From Planctomycetota bacterium (GTDB taxonomy: Bacteria > Planctomycetota > Brocadiia > SM23-32), in contig JAGXLK010000134.1 in assembly GCA_018334735.1 (NCBI GenBank), forward strand, positions 1 to 6,574: DNA of 6,574 nt, given 5' to 3'. Below, piece by piece: positions 1-5,872 of the stretch (its first letter is position 1; every line of letters begins with the position of its first letter). Under the pieces are notes generated by a model, which was given only the letters and a program-made list of their open reading frames with translations, was not told where the DNA came from and ran no database searches. The translations under genes and the position numbers were made by a program.

Positions 1-16
1 TGTGCTCTTCCGATCT
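1..16 (+). other. Illumina Read 2 adapter remnant at contig end
   Basis: The first 16 bases, TGTGCTCTTCCGATCT, are identical to the 3' end of the Illumina TruSeq Read 2 adapter, which ends in exactly this string before the insert. A 16-base exact match placed precisely at the first base of the window is very unlikely to be genomic. Genuine sequence should begin at position 17 (GGGAAAG...). The adapter happens to supply a GTG codon in frame with the following gene, creating a false start reading MLFRS. Confidence 0.93.
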
Positions 17-2008
17 GGGAAAGCCGATGATTTGAACTCCTCTCCCATTCCCTTCGACATCGTGCGGTTTCACAGCTCCAACGGGGCGACAAGCGCGTGG
101 GCGTCGATTGCCAGCCAGCTGCCATTTAATGAGAATTACCGGTATCCCGTTTTCTGTTTTGGGTTGTTGGCCACGGCGGATCTGAAGTGGGATCGTTATG
201 CGGATGCTGAGATCGACCTGGGCGTTTTGGAATATTCGGGTCCCGAGCGGATGAGGGTGGGCGGGTTTTATGGATTCCATTTCGAGTATACTGTTGGCGA
301 AAATGGATTTCCGCCGGGAGCGGGCTTGAAATTCAATCTGAGCAACGAAGTGATCGAGTGTAATCGGAGGTCGCGACGGAAACGGCCGCTGCCAGAGAAA
401 GATTGGTCCCCGTTGCAGTGGGATAACCCCCGGGCACCGGGATATCTTGAGGTCGAATGTTCGCGGCCAGAGACTGAAATATCTCTCGAATGTGAAGACC
501 ATTTTTCCAAAAAGGTGATGTTGAAAGAAGGAACTCCGCTGCAGCCCGGCGATACGATTACGCTCAGAGTGGGTGAACACCCGAATTGCCCCGGTATTAG
601 GACGCAATTGCTCGCGCAGATGGCTTGCCCGTTCAAATTTTTCTTCGATCTGGCCGGCAACGGTGTCTACCTCAGTTCCGGGGAACGCCACTGCGTGGAT
701 GTAGTGGGCGGCGATGCCGGGCGGTTGCTCGTGCACTGTCCGCCGACTCCGGATGCTGGCGAAGAGATCCGCGTTGTTGTTACGGCCATCGATCATTTGG
801 GCAATGTTGCGCACGAATACACGGGGGAGGTCTGCCTGTTTGCGGACGCCGAGGATTGCGAGCTCCCTTCGGTATGCTATTTTTCGGAAGATGAAGAGGG
901 GAGTATATCTCTGACCGCTCGGATAGGGGAGGAAGGAGTCTTTCAGATCCATGCCCGGGATCAGAACGATCCATCTGTGAGCGGATCGAGCAATTTAATC
1001 GTGACGGATGGGTCATTTGGCCCGGGGAAACTCTATTTTGGCGATATTCACACGCACTCGCAGCTTTCAGATGGACGCCTTCATCCCGAACACAAAGCGA
1101 TTGAGGTGAGCTGCCATCGGGGCCTTGATTTCTGGGCTCTGACGGACCATGGACACGATTTTACGGAGGAACGGCTGGCACAGCTCAACAGCACACTGGA
1201 GAAGCATAATGAGCCGGGCCGGTTCGTGACGATTCCCGGTTATGAGTGGACGAACAGCATGGGACGTGGGGAGCATATGCGGGAAAAGTACGGTCATCGG
1301 AATATCTATTCGCGGACCCCGTTCGATGTGATCTATGATGGTGTCTCGCCAGCGAGCGATACCCCGGGTGGCGTCTACCAGAGTTACGAAAAGTCGGGAC
1401 GCGATTTTTTCTGCATCAATCATTTTCACTGCGGAGATCCCGAGATGTGGCCGGGTGTCGACGGAGGGGTGGAAGTGAGCGGTTGGTGCGGGGAGTTCCT
1501 GCGCGATGGCCTGCACGGAGAAAACCAAAAACAGCCGTGGAGCATATTCGATGCGTTTGACGATGGATTGGATGTAGGAGTTACTGCGGGAACGGATCAT
1601 GGTACAGAAGCCTATTACGCTTTTCTGCCCGCGGAGATGACTGCTGTGCAGTGTGACGAATTGACCCGGGACGCGGTCTATGATGCTTTGAAAGAAGGGC
1701 GCACATACGCGACGTCCGGCCAGAAGACGCTCCTTCGTTTTACGGTGAACGGGCAATCTCCCGGGGGGAAAAACGATGCACTGACGGCGTCTGAGAGACA
1801 GCTTGAAATCACCGTGGGGTCGGTGATGCCGATCCAGAGGATCGAGGTGATCAAAAATGGTGAGATGTGGCAGACAATTTCTGGTCACCGTTTCGGTGTT
1901 GAGAAGCATCAGATTCAGGATTCGGAATCCGGATCGGGCTACTATCTGGTGCGGGTTTTAACTGCCCAGGGCCACACTACCTGGTCGTCCCCGATTTTTT
2001 TCGGATAA
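2..2008 (+). CDS. DUF3604 family protein with PHP-type metal-binding domain, 5'-truncated
   Basis: About 663 genuine residues remain after removing the five adapter-encoded ones. The N-terminus lies beyond the contig end, so export cannot be judged. Residues ~15-235 are a beta-rich region typical of DUF3604 proteins (FHFEYTVGENGFPPGAGLKF, then SPLQWDNPRAPGYLEV and a PGDTITLRVGE segment). Residues ~240-338 look like an Ig-like domain (AGEEIRVVVTAIDHLGNVAHEYTG). Residues ~344-570 form the PHP-like metallo-phosphoesterase core: GDIHTHSQLSDG (H350, H352), LTDHGHD (D382, H383), PGYEW (E415), H432, NHFH (H474, H476) and AGTDHG (D532, H533), the expected cluster of metal ligands. After EGRTYATSG (~566-573), a final beta domain includes IEVIKNGE. 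The family is inferred to be metal-dependent hydrolases, but its substrate is unknown. The gene ends in TAA, 118 nt before the Nif3-like gene on the same strand. Family call is firm, biochemical role is not. Confidence 0.9.
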   Translation: MLFRSGKADDLNSSPIPFDIVRFHSSNGATSAWASIASQLPFNENYRYPVFCFGLLATADLKWDRYADAEIDLGVLEYSGPERMRVGGFYGFHFEYTVGENGFPPGAGLKFNLSNEVIECNRRSRRKRPLPEKDWSPLQWDNPRAPGYLEVECSRPETEISLECEDHFSKKVMLKEGTPLQPGDTITLRVGEHPNCPGIRTQLLAQMACPFKFFFDLAGNGVYLSSGERHCVDVVGGDAGRLLVHCPPTPDAGEEIRVVVTAIDHLGNVAHEYTGEVCLFADAEDCELPSVCYFSEDEEGSISLTARIGEEGVFQIHARDQNDPSVSGSSNLIVTDGSFGPGKLYFGDIHTHSQLSDGRLHPEHKAIEVSCHRGLDFWALTDHGHDFTEERLAQLNSTLEKHNEPGRFVTIPGYEWTNSMGRGEHMREKYGHRNIYSRTPFDVIYDGVSPASDTPGGVYQSYEKSGRDFFCINHFHCGDPEMWPGVDGGVEVSGWCGEFLRDGLHGENQKQPWSIFDAFDDGLDVGVTAGTDHGTEAYYAFLPAEMTAVQCDELTRDAVYDALKEGRTYATSGQKTLLRFTVNGQSPGGKNDALTASERQLEITVGSVMPIQRIEVIKNGEMWQTISGHRFGVEKHQIQDSESGSGYYLVRVLTAQGHTTWSSPIFFG

Positions 2009-2059
2009 CACGGATTATTGGTGTCCTGTGGCGCGGTTAATTCTGTGGAGTGCTTCATC

Positions 2060-2090
2060 ATCCCGGGTCTGGGATTTGTGCGTCTTTTTT
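2060..2090 (+). terminator. Possible weak terminator after the DUF3604 gene
   Basis: ATCCC (2060-2064) and GGGAT (2071-2075) can form a 5-bp stem with a 6-nt loop, and a run of six T (2085-2090) follows about 9 nt later. The stem is short and the T run is detached, so this is a weak candidate. If it does not terminate, the DUF3604 and Nif3-like genes could share a transcript. Confidence 0.2.
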
Positions 2091-2126
2091 GCCTGTACAG
2101 CCGGATAACCCGATTGTGAGACGAAA

Positions 2127-2912
2127 ATGAAAGTCAAGAATATTCAGCAGTTTCTTAATTCCCTCGGCTCCGGGCCCTATCCGGAAGAGAAAGTCTACGT
2201 CGGGTCGGAGGAAGAGACGGTCACAAATATACTTGTCTGTTGGATGGCCGGTTTGAGGGGATTGCGGGCAGCGGCGGAACGGGAATGCGATCTGGTTGTG
2301 TGCCACGAATCGCCGTTCCTCGGCGTCACACGTGACGGCGATTATGAACGGTTTATGAGCTGGAGTGTTAACGAGCGTCGGAAAGAGCTTGCGCAGGCAA
2401 ATGGACTCACCGTGCTTCAATGTCATCGCACAGCAGATTCTTATTGCATAGCGGATGTGATTCAGGAAAAGCTGAATCTGCCCGAGCCGGCAATTATGGA
2501 AAACATGGCTGGACACGAGGCTGTGCGGATTTTCAAAGTTGCATCGGCGCCGCTGAAGAAACTGGTGGAAGGTTGGAAAGAGGCTGTGGGAATGAAGACT
2601 GTCAGGGTTTATGCTCCGGATCTGGAGCGCCCCGTCAGTAAGATTGGCCTCTGCTGGGGCGGTATTGGTCTTCACCTGAACATGGGAGTGATGAACCGCC
2701 TGGTGAAACTCGGCGTGGATGTTTTGCTCGGCGGGGAGACCGAGGAATTCAGTGCCACATTCTGCGCGGATATGGATGTGGCTTTCGTCGAATTGGGGCA
2801 TTTGAAAACGGAGCAACCGGGGATGATGGTGCTCGCCGACGTGCTGGAAGAGCGATTCCCGGAGATTACTGTTCACCGTTTCAGGGAAGAAAGCCCCTGG
2901 GATTTTGTGTAG
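2127..2912 (+). CDS. Nif3-like dinuclear metal centre protein (DUF34/NIF3 family)
   Basis: A 261-residue protein, the usual length for short Nif3 (E. coli YbgI-type) proteins that lack an inserted domain. The recognisable parts are the first metal motif LVVCHESPF (H60, E61), a second at QCHRTAD (H100, D104), the glycine-rich GGETEEF segment (~202-208), and the C-terminal signature ELGHLKTEQPGMMVLADVLEE with H225 and E229. In YbgI the ligands are H63, H64, H97, D101, H215 and E219, so five of the six positions are kept, while the second His of the HH pair is Glu here. I recall His-Glu at this site in some bacterial members, so it probably marks a subfamily rather than a dead enzyme. Family members form toroidal hexamers, and the true reaction is unsettled (GTP cyclohydrolase-type names are unreliable). 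The start ATG has only a weak GAG (2118-2120) as a ribosome site. It converges on ychF across 111 nt. Confidence 0.87.
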   Translation: MKVKNIQQFLNSLGSGPYPEEKVYVGSEEETVTNILVCWMAGLRGLRAAAERECDLVVCHESPFLGVTRDGDYERFMSWSVNERRKELAQANGLTVLQCHRTADSYCIADVIQEKLNLPEPAIMENMAGHEAVRIFKVASAPLKKLVEGWKEAVGMKTVRVYAPDLERPVSKIGLCWGGIGLHLNMGVMNRLVKLGVDVLLGGETEEFSATFCADMDVAFVELGHLKTEQPGMMVLADVLEERFPEITVHRFREESPWDFV

Positions 2913-2917
2913 GATCT

Positions 2918-2994
2918 CGATTGCGTGCCGCGTTCTGGACTCCAGCCCCGCAGTGCGGTGCAGAAACCCGGTCCGCTCACGTGCGCTGCAATCG
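2918..2994. repeat. Inverted repeats in the convergent nif3-like/ychF gap
   Basis: The 111-nt gap between two converging genes holds an outer perfect 7-bp inverted repeat, CGATTGC (2918-2924) and GCAATCG (2988-2994). It encloses two tight palindromes, CTGGACTCCAG (2935-2945) and CCGCAGTGCGG (2948-2958). Together they could fold into a branched structure. A bidirectional terminator is the natural guess, but there is no good T run: only CCCTTTATT follows on the plus strand. The elements are real in the sequence, the function is inferred. Confidence 0.35.
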
Positions 2995-3023
2995 CCCTTT
3001 ATTAGCAGGCCAGTGTTTCCGCT

Positions 3024-4124
3024 TCACGCGTCAAAAACAAACCGGATGACGTCTCCATCCTGCACCTGGTAGTCATGACCGACGGTCCGCACGACACCGG
3101 CAGCACGGCATTTTTCTTCCCCGCCGTGGGTTACCAGATCATCGTACGCAATGACTTCTGCTCGGATAAAACCTTCTTCGAAGTCGGAATGGATCGTTCC
3201 AGCCGCGCGGTCGGCGGGAGTTCCGCGCGGAACATTCCAGGCCTGGGCTTGATTTGACTGAATGGTGAAGAAGCTCACGAGGTCGAGGGTTTCATATCCG
3301 GTTCGAATTACGCGCTGGAGCGCCCGTTCTTCGATACCGTATAGATTGCGGAATTCGCTTTGCTCGGCGTCGTCCATATCGATAAGTTCTTCTTCAAACT
3401 TTGCAGCGATTGTCAGGGCGAGTGTGCCGTGCTCATCGGCATAGCTGCGCAGAGCATCAACACAGGGGCGAGTTTTATCTGAAACCTCTTCGTCGGTATT
3501 GGCGAGATAAATAATCTTTTTGTCGGATACCAGGGGCACCTCACGGTAAAGGGGGGCGGCGGTCTCGCTGGAGCGTTCGGGAAAATCGGAAGCCAGGTGT
3601 CCATCGCTGAGGTGCCTCGCAAGATTTTTTGCTGTCTCAAGCTGATCTTCAAAGGAATCATCGGTGCGGGCCTGTCGTTCCAGCGTTTCAATCCGGTTTT
3701 CCACCAATTCAATATCCCGCAGAGCAAGTTCCGTTTGTACAGTTTCGATATCACGAACGGGATTGAGCTCAGGGGCGACGTGTGCAATATTTTCGTCGGA
3801 GAAACACCGAACGACATGCAGGAGGGCGTCAGATTCGGCGACGTGTGATAGGAACTGGTTGCCCAGTCCTTCCCCCTGACTGGCGTTTTCCACAAGTCCG
3901 GCAATATCCACGAACACGACGGTGGCTTGAGTGACCTTCTCCGGATTGGTTATTTTCGCGATTTTTTCAAGACGCTCGTCGGGAACGGGGACAATGGCTT
4001 TATTCGGTTCGATGGTGCAGAAGGGGTAACTTTCGGCCGCGGCGTTTTGGGCGCCGGTGAGAGCGTTAAAAAGGGTTGATTTCCCCACGTTTGGAAGGCC
4101 AATAATTCCGATGCTTAAACTCAT
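3024..4124 (-). CDS. ychF: Redox-regulated ATPase YchF (OLA1 family)
   Basis: A full-length 366-residue protein (E. coli YchF has 363) with strong similarity throughout. It is an Obg-related P-loop ATPase that associates with ribosomes and is found in nearly all life. Visible motifs: P-loop GLPNVGKST (9-17), YPFCTIEPN in the switch I region (C36 aligns with the E. coli redox-sensitive Cys35), DIAGLV (73-78, G3), then GEGLGNQFL (~84-92). At the G4 position it reads NTDE (209-212) instead of the GTPase NKxD, which is the basis of its ATP preference. A coiled-coil-like helical segment lies at ~125-175, and a C-terminal TGS domain spans ~281-364 (RAWNVP-like AWNVPRGTPADRAAGTIHSDFEEGFI, ending DYQVQDGDVIRF). 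The ATG start is supported by an excellent Shine-Dalgarno, GAGGAAA. It is the last of three minus-strand genes, 249 nt from glpK, so probably has its own promoter. No pth partner is visible. Confidence 0.97.
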   Translation of the reverse strand: MSLSIGIIGLPNVGKSTLFNALTGAQNAAAESYPFCTIEPNKAIVPVPDERLEKIAKITNPEKVTQATVVFVDIAGLVENASQGEGLGNQFLSHVAESDALLHVVRCFSDENIAHVAPELNPVRDIETVQTELALRDIELVENRIETLERQARTDDSFEDQLETAKNLARHLSDGHLASDFPERSSETAAPLYREVPLVSDKKIIYLANTDEEVSDKTRPCVDALRSYADEHGTLALTIAAKFEEELIDMDDAEQSEFRNLYGIEERALQRVIRTGYETLDLVSFFTIQSNQAQAWNVPRGTPADRAAGTIHSDFEEGFIRAEVIAYDDLVTHGGEEKCRAAGVVRTVGHDYQVQDGDVIRFVFDA

Positions 4125-4129
4125 AAAAG

Positions 4130-4136
4130 TTTCCTC
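4130..4136 (-). promoter_or_regulatory. Ribosome binding site of ychF
   Basis: Read on the minus strand this is GAGGAAA, with the AGGA core 7 nt before the ATG. It is the clearest Shine-Dalgarno in the window and fixes the ychF start at 4124. Confidence 0.8.
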
Positions 4137-4373
4137 GCATGCGGTCGCGATTCATCGCGATTCTAAAGCTTTTTGCCGGGTCAGCGCGAATGTGAAATAC
4201 GAAAACTCCAGCCAGCCAGGCGCGTTGAGCGTTTTAGCCCGGGAGCACTGATACCCAATACCATGTCGCTTCGGCCCTGGCTGTTTTTATTGCAGTGCCA
4301 GATTAAATGCAAAAAGAAGGGATTTACAAGAAGCTAAAGACCCTGTTCGAAATTGCGACAATCATCCTTTTGA
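4137..4373 (-). other. Intergenic region between glpK and ychF
   Basis: The full gap is 249 nt (4125-4373), the longest in the window and long enough to hold the ychF promoter. On the minus strand I find only weak sigma70-like pairs: TTGGGT (4258-4253), 16 nt, TAAAAC (4236-4231); and TTGCAT, 17 nt, TAAAAA further upstream. Each element matches three or four of six consensus bases, so neither is called. CAGCCAGG (4213-4220) and CCTGGCTG (4276-4283) are an 8-bp inverted repeat with a 55-nt loop, too wide for a standard terminator. No convincing glpK terminator and no RNA gene is seen. A 27-codon ORF (4264 to 4181, minus) lacks a ribosome site. Confidence 0.5.
4145..4163. repeat. Tandem TCGCGATTC repeat in the ychF leader
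   Basis: TCGCGATTC occurs at 4145-4153 and again at 4155-4163, a period of 10 nt, about one helical turn. Each copy contains the self-complementary TCGCGA. It lies 20-40 nt before the ychF start and just upstream of its ribosome binding site. It could be a regulator site or a small leader hairpin (the two TCGCGA halves can pair across a 4-nt loop), or chance. Function is inferred only. Confidence 0.4.
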
Positions 4374-5837
4374 TTATTCCGTGGGTGCCCAGTTGCGCGC
4401 GCGGGAAACCGCTTCCTGCCAGCGTGAGTAAAGAGCTTCACGCTCAGTTTCAGACATGCGGGGTTTGAAACGCCGGTCGATCTTGCGGTGGGCAGCGAAA
4501 TCTTCCACCGTTTGCCACACCCCGAGGTGGAGACCGGCGAGGCCCGCGACGCCCACCGCGGTCGTATCCAGGTTCACGTTCCGTTCGACGGGCACGCCCA
4601 GGATATCGGCCTGGAACTGCATCAACCAGTCATTTGCACATGCGCCCCCATCGGCTTGCAACTTTTTGATGGGTTCGCCCAGCTCATCGCGCATGGATTC
4701 AGTTACGTCTCGCGTCTGGTAGGCGATCGATTCAAGCGCAGCACGGGCGAAATGTTCCCGTTTTGTCCCGCCGGTCAGTCCCACGAATATTCCCCGAGCG
4801 CGGGGATCCCAGTAAGGCGCACCGAGCCCCTGCAGGGCGGGCACGAAATAGACATCATCGTTCGCATCGAGTGACGCCGCCATCTCGGCCGTCTCGGCGG
4901 AACCGGCGATTATCTCAAGTCCATCCCGCAGCCATTGGACTGCCGCGCCGCCAGCGAATACGCTGCCTTCCAGAGCGTAGTCTGTTCGGTCCCCGATCTT
5001 CCACGCGATGGTTGACAGAAGATTCTCAGAGAGTTGCCTCTTAGCCCCGGTATTGACCAAAAGGAACAGACCTGTTCCGTAGGTATTCTTGACAATGCCC
5101 GGTTCGAAGCAGCCCTGTCCGAACATCGCGGCTTGCTGATCGCCCGCCACGCCGGAGATCGGAGCGGTGAACCCGAACAGATCAGGGTCGAGGTTCGCAA
5201 ATGTCCCGGAGCTGGGTCTAACATCAGGGAGAGCGTGAGACGAAACTCCGAAAAGTTCAAGCAGATCGGGATCCCATTTTTTGTCTTGAATGTTGAAAAG
5301 CATTGTGCGGGAGGCGTTACTGAAGTCTGTGGCGTGAGGATGTTCGCGGCTCAGATTCCACAGGATCCACGAGTCGACCGTCCCGAATATACCACTTCTG
5401 GTCTCAGGGATGTTTTGGAGCAACCATTCGATTTTAGTGGCACTGAAATAAGGGTCGCACCGCAGGCCAGTTCGCGCATGGATTTTGCCTTCCCAATGGT
5501 TGTCTCTGAGTTGCCGGCAGCGGGCGGTGGTGCGACGATCCTGCCAGACAATGGCGTTATGAACAGGCTGTCCGGTATCCGGATCCCAACAGACAACGGT
5601 TTCTCGCTGATTTGTGACGCCGACACCTTCAATTTCATCTTTATTGACATCTTCGAGAACTTTTTGAACGACTGCTTTGCTGGTCTCCCATATCTCGAGA
5701 GGATCGTGTTCGACCCAGCCGGGTTTGGGATAGTGTTGTCTGAATTCCTGATAGGCTCTGGCGCGGACGTTCAGTTCAGTATCGAATACGAGCGCACGGT
5801 TGCCGGTTGTGCCGAGGTCAAGGGCGAGAATGAGCAT
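4374..5837 (-). CDS. glpK: Glycerol kinase (FGGY carbohydrate kinase family)
   Basis: Phosphorylates glycerol with ATP to sn-glycerol 3-phosphate in the cytoplasm, the entry to glycerol catabolism and a phospholipid precursor. At 487 residues it is slightly shorter than E. coli GlpK (502) and aligns end to end. N-terminal phosphate loop LALDLGTTGNR (4-14), YPKPGWVEHDP (36-46), TNQRET with glycerol-binding R78 and E79, W98, DPYFSATKIEW (128-138, Y130; FGGY signature 1), GTVDSWILW, NASRTMLFNI, catalytic base D233 in AGDQQAA, NTYGTG with F258, LQGLGAPYWDPRARG (335-349), ESIAYQTRDV and signature 2 around ADGGACANDWLMQFQADILG (395-414). All substrate residues known from E. coli are kept. The region matching E. 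coli's fructose-1,6-bisphosphate loop (GGKGGTR) reads PDLFGFT, with T224 at Arg236, so that feedback is probably absent. The start follows AAAGGA with a rather long 12-nt spacer. It lies 35 nt after the unknown gene, a possible operon. No glpF, glpD or glpR is visible. Confidence 0.97.
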   Translation of the reverse strand: MLILALDLGTTGNRALVFDTELNVRARAYQEFRQHYPKPGWVEHDPLEIWETSKAVVQKVLEDVNKDEIEGVGVTNQRETVVCWDPDTGQPVHNAIVWQDRRTTARCRQLRDNHWEGKIHARTGLRCDPYFSATKIEWLLQNIPETRSGIFGTVDSWILWNLSREHPHATDFSNASRTMLFNIQDKKWDPDLLELFGVSSHALPDVRPSSGTFANLDPDLFGFTAPISGVAGDQQAAMFGQGCFEPGIVKNTYGTGLFLLVNTGAKRQLSENLLSTIAWKIGDRTDYALEGSVFAGGAAVQWLRDGLEIIAGSAETAEMAASLDANDDVYFVPALQGLGAPYWDPRARGIFVGLTGGTKREHFARAALESIAYQTRDVTESMRDELGEPIKKLQADGGACANDWLMQFQADILGVPVERNVNLDTTAVGVAGLAGLHLGVWQTVEDFAAHRKIDRRFKPRMSETEREALYSRWQEAVSRARNWAPTE

Positions 5838-5849
5838 TAATTGAGGTTG

Positions 5850-5855
5850 TCCTTT
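5850..5855 (-). promoter_or_regulatory. Probable ribosome binding site of glpK, long spacer
   Basis: On the minus strand this reads AAAGGA, 12 nt before the glpK ATG, longer than the usual 5-9 nt. The start is still well supported because the conserved FGGY phosphate loop begins at residue 4, leaving no room for a later start. Confidence 0.5.
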
Positions 5856-5872
5856 CTTGGAAGTGCGGAAGA

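Noticed and set aside
1067..1909. 280-codon minus-strand ORF opposite the DUF3604 gene
   Set aside because: It lies wholly inside the PHP region, whose plus-strand translation carries conserved metal motifs. The minus product looks like no family and has the texture of an antisense shadow.
2002..2109. CGGATAAC repeated at 2002-2009 and 2102-2109, exactly 100 nt apart
   Set aside because: Eight bases only, one copy overlaps a stop codon, and the flanks differ. Most likely chance; not an attachment site.
2058..2876. 272-codon minus-strand ORF opposite the Nif3-like gene
   Set aside because: The plus strand encodes the Nif3 signatures (CHES, QCHRTAD, GHLKTE). The antisense product is His- and Cys-rich without any recognisable domain.
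4181..4264. 27-codon minus-strand ORF in the glpK-ychF gap
   Set aside because: No Shine-Dalgarno before its ATG, no conserved feature, and ORFs of this length are expected by chance.
4213..4288. 8-bp inverted repeat followed by TTTTT on the plus strand, resembling a terminator
   Set aside because: The loop is 55 nt and the T run is on the strand opposite to the flanking genes, so it cannot terminate glpK in the usual way.
5034..5840. 268-codon plus-strand ORF opposite glpK
   Set aside because: Antisense to the most conserved part of glycerol kinase, with no ribosome site or recognisable domain of its own.
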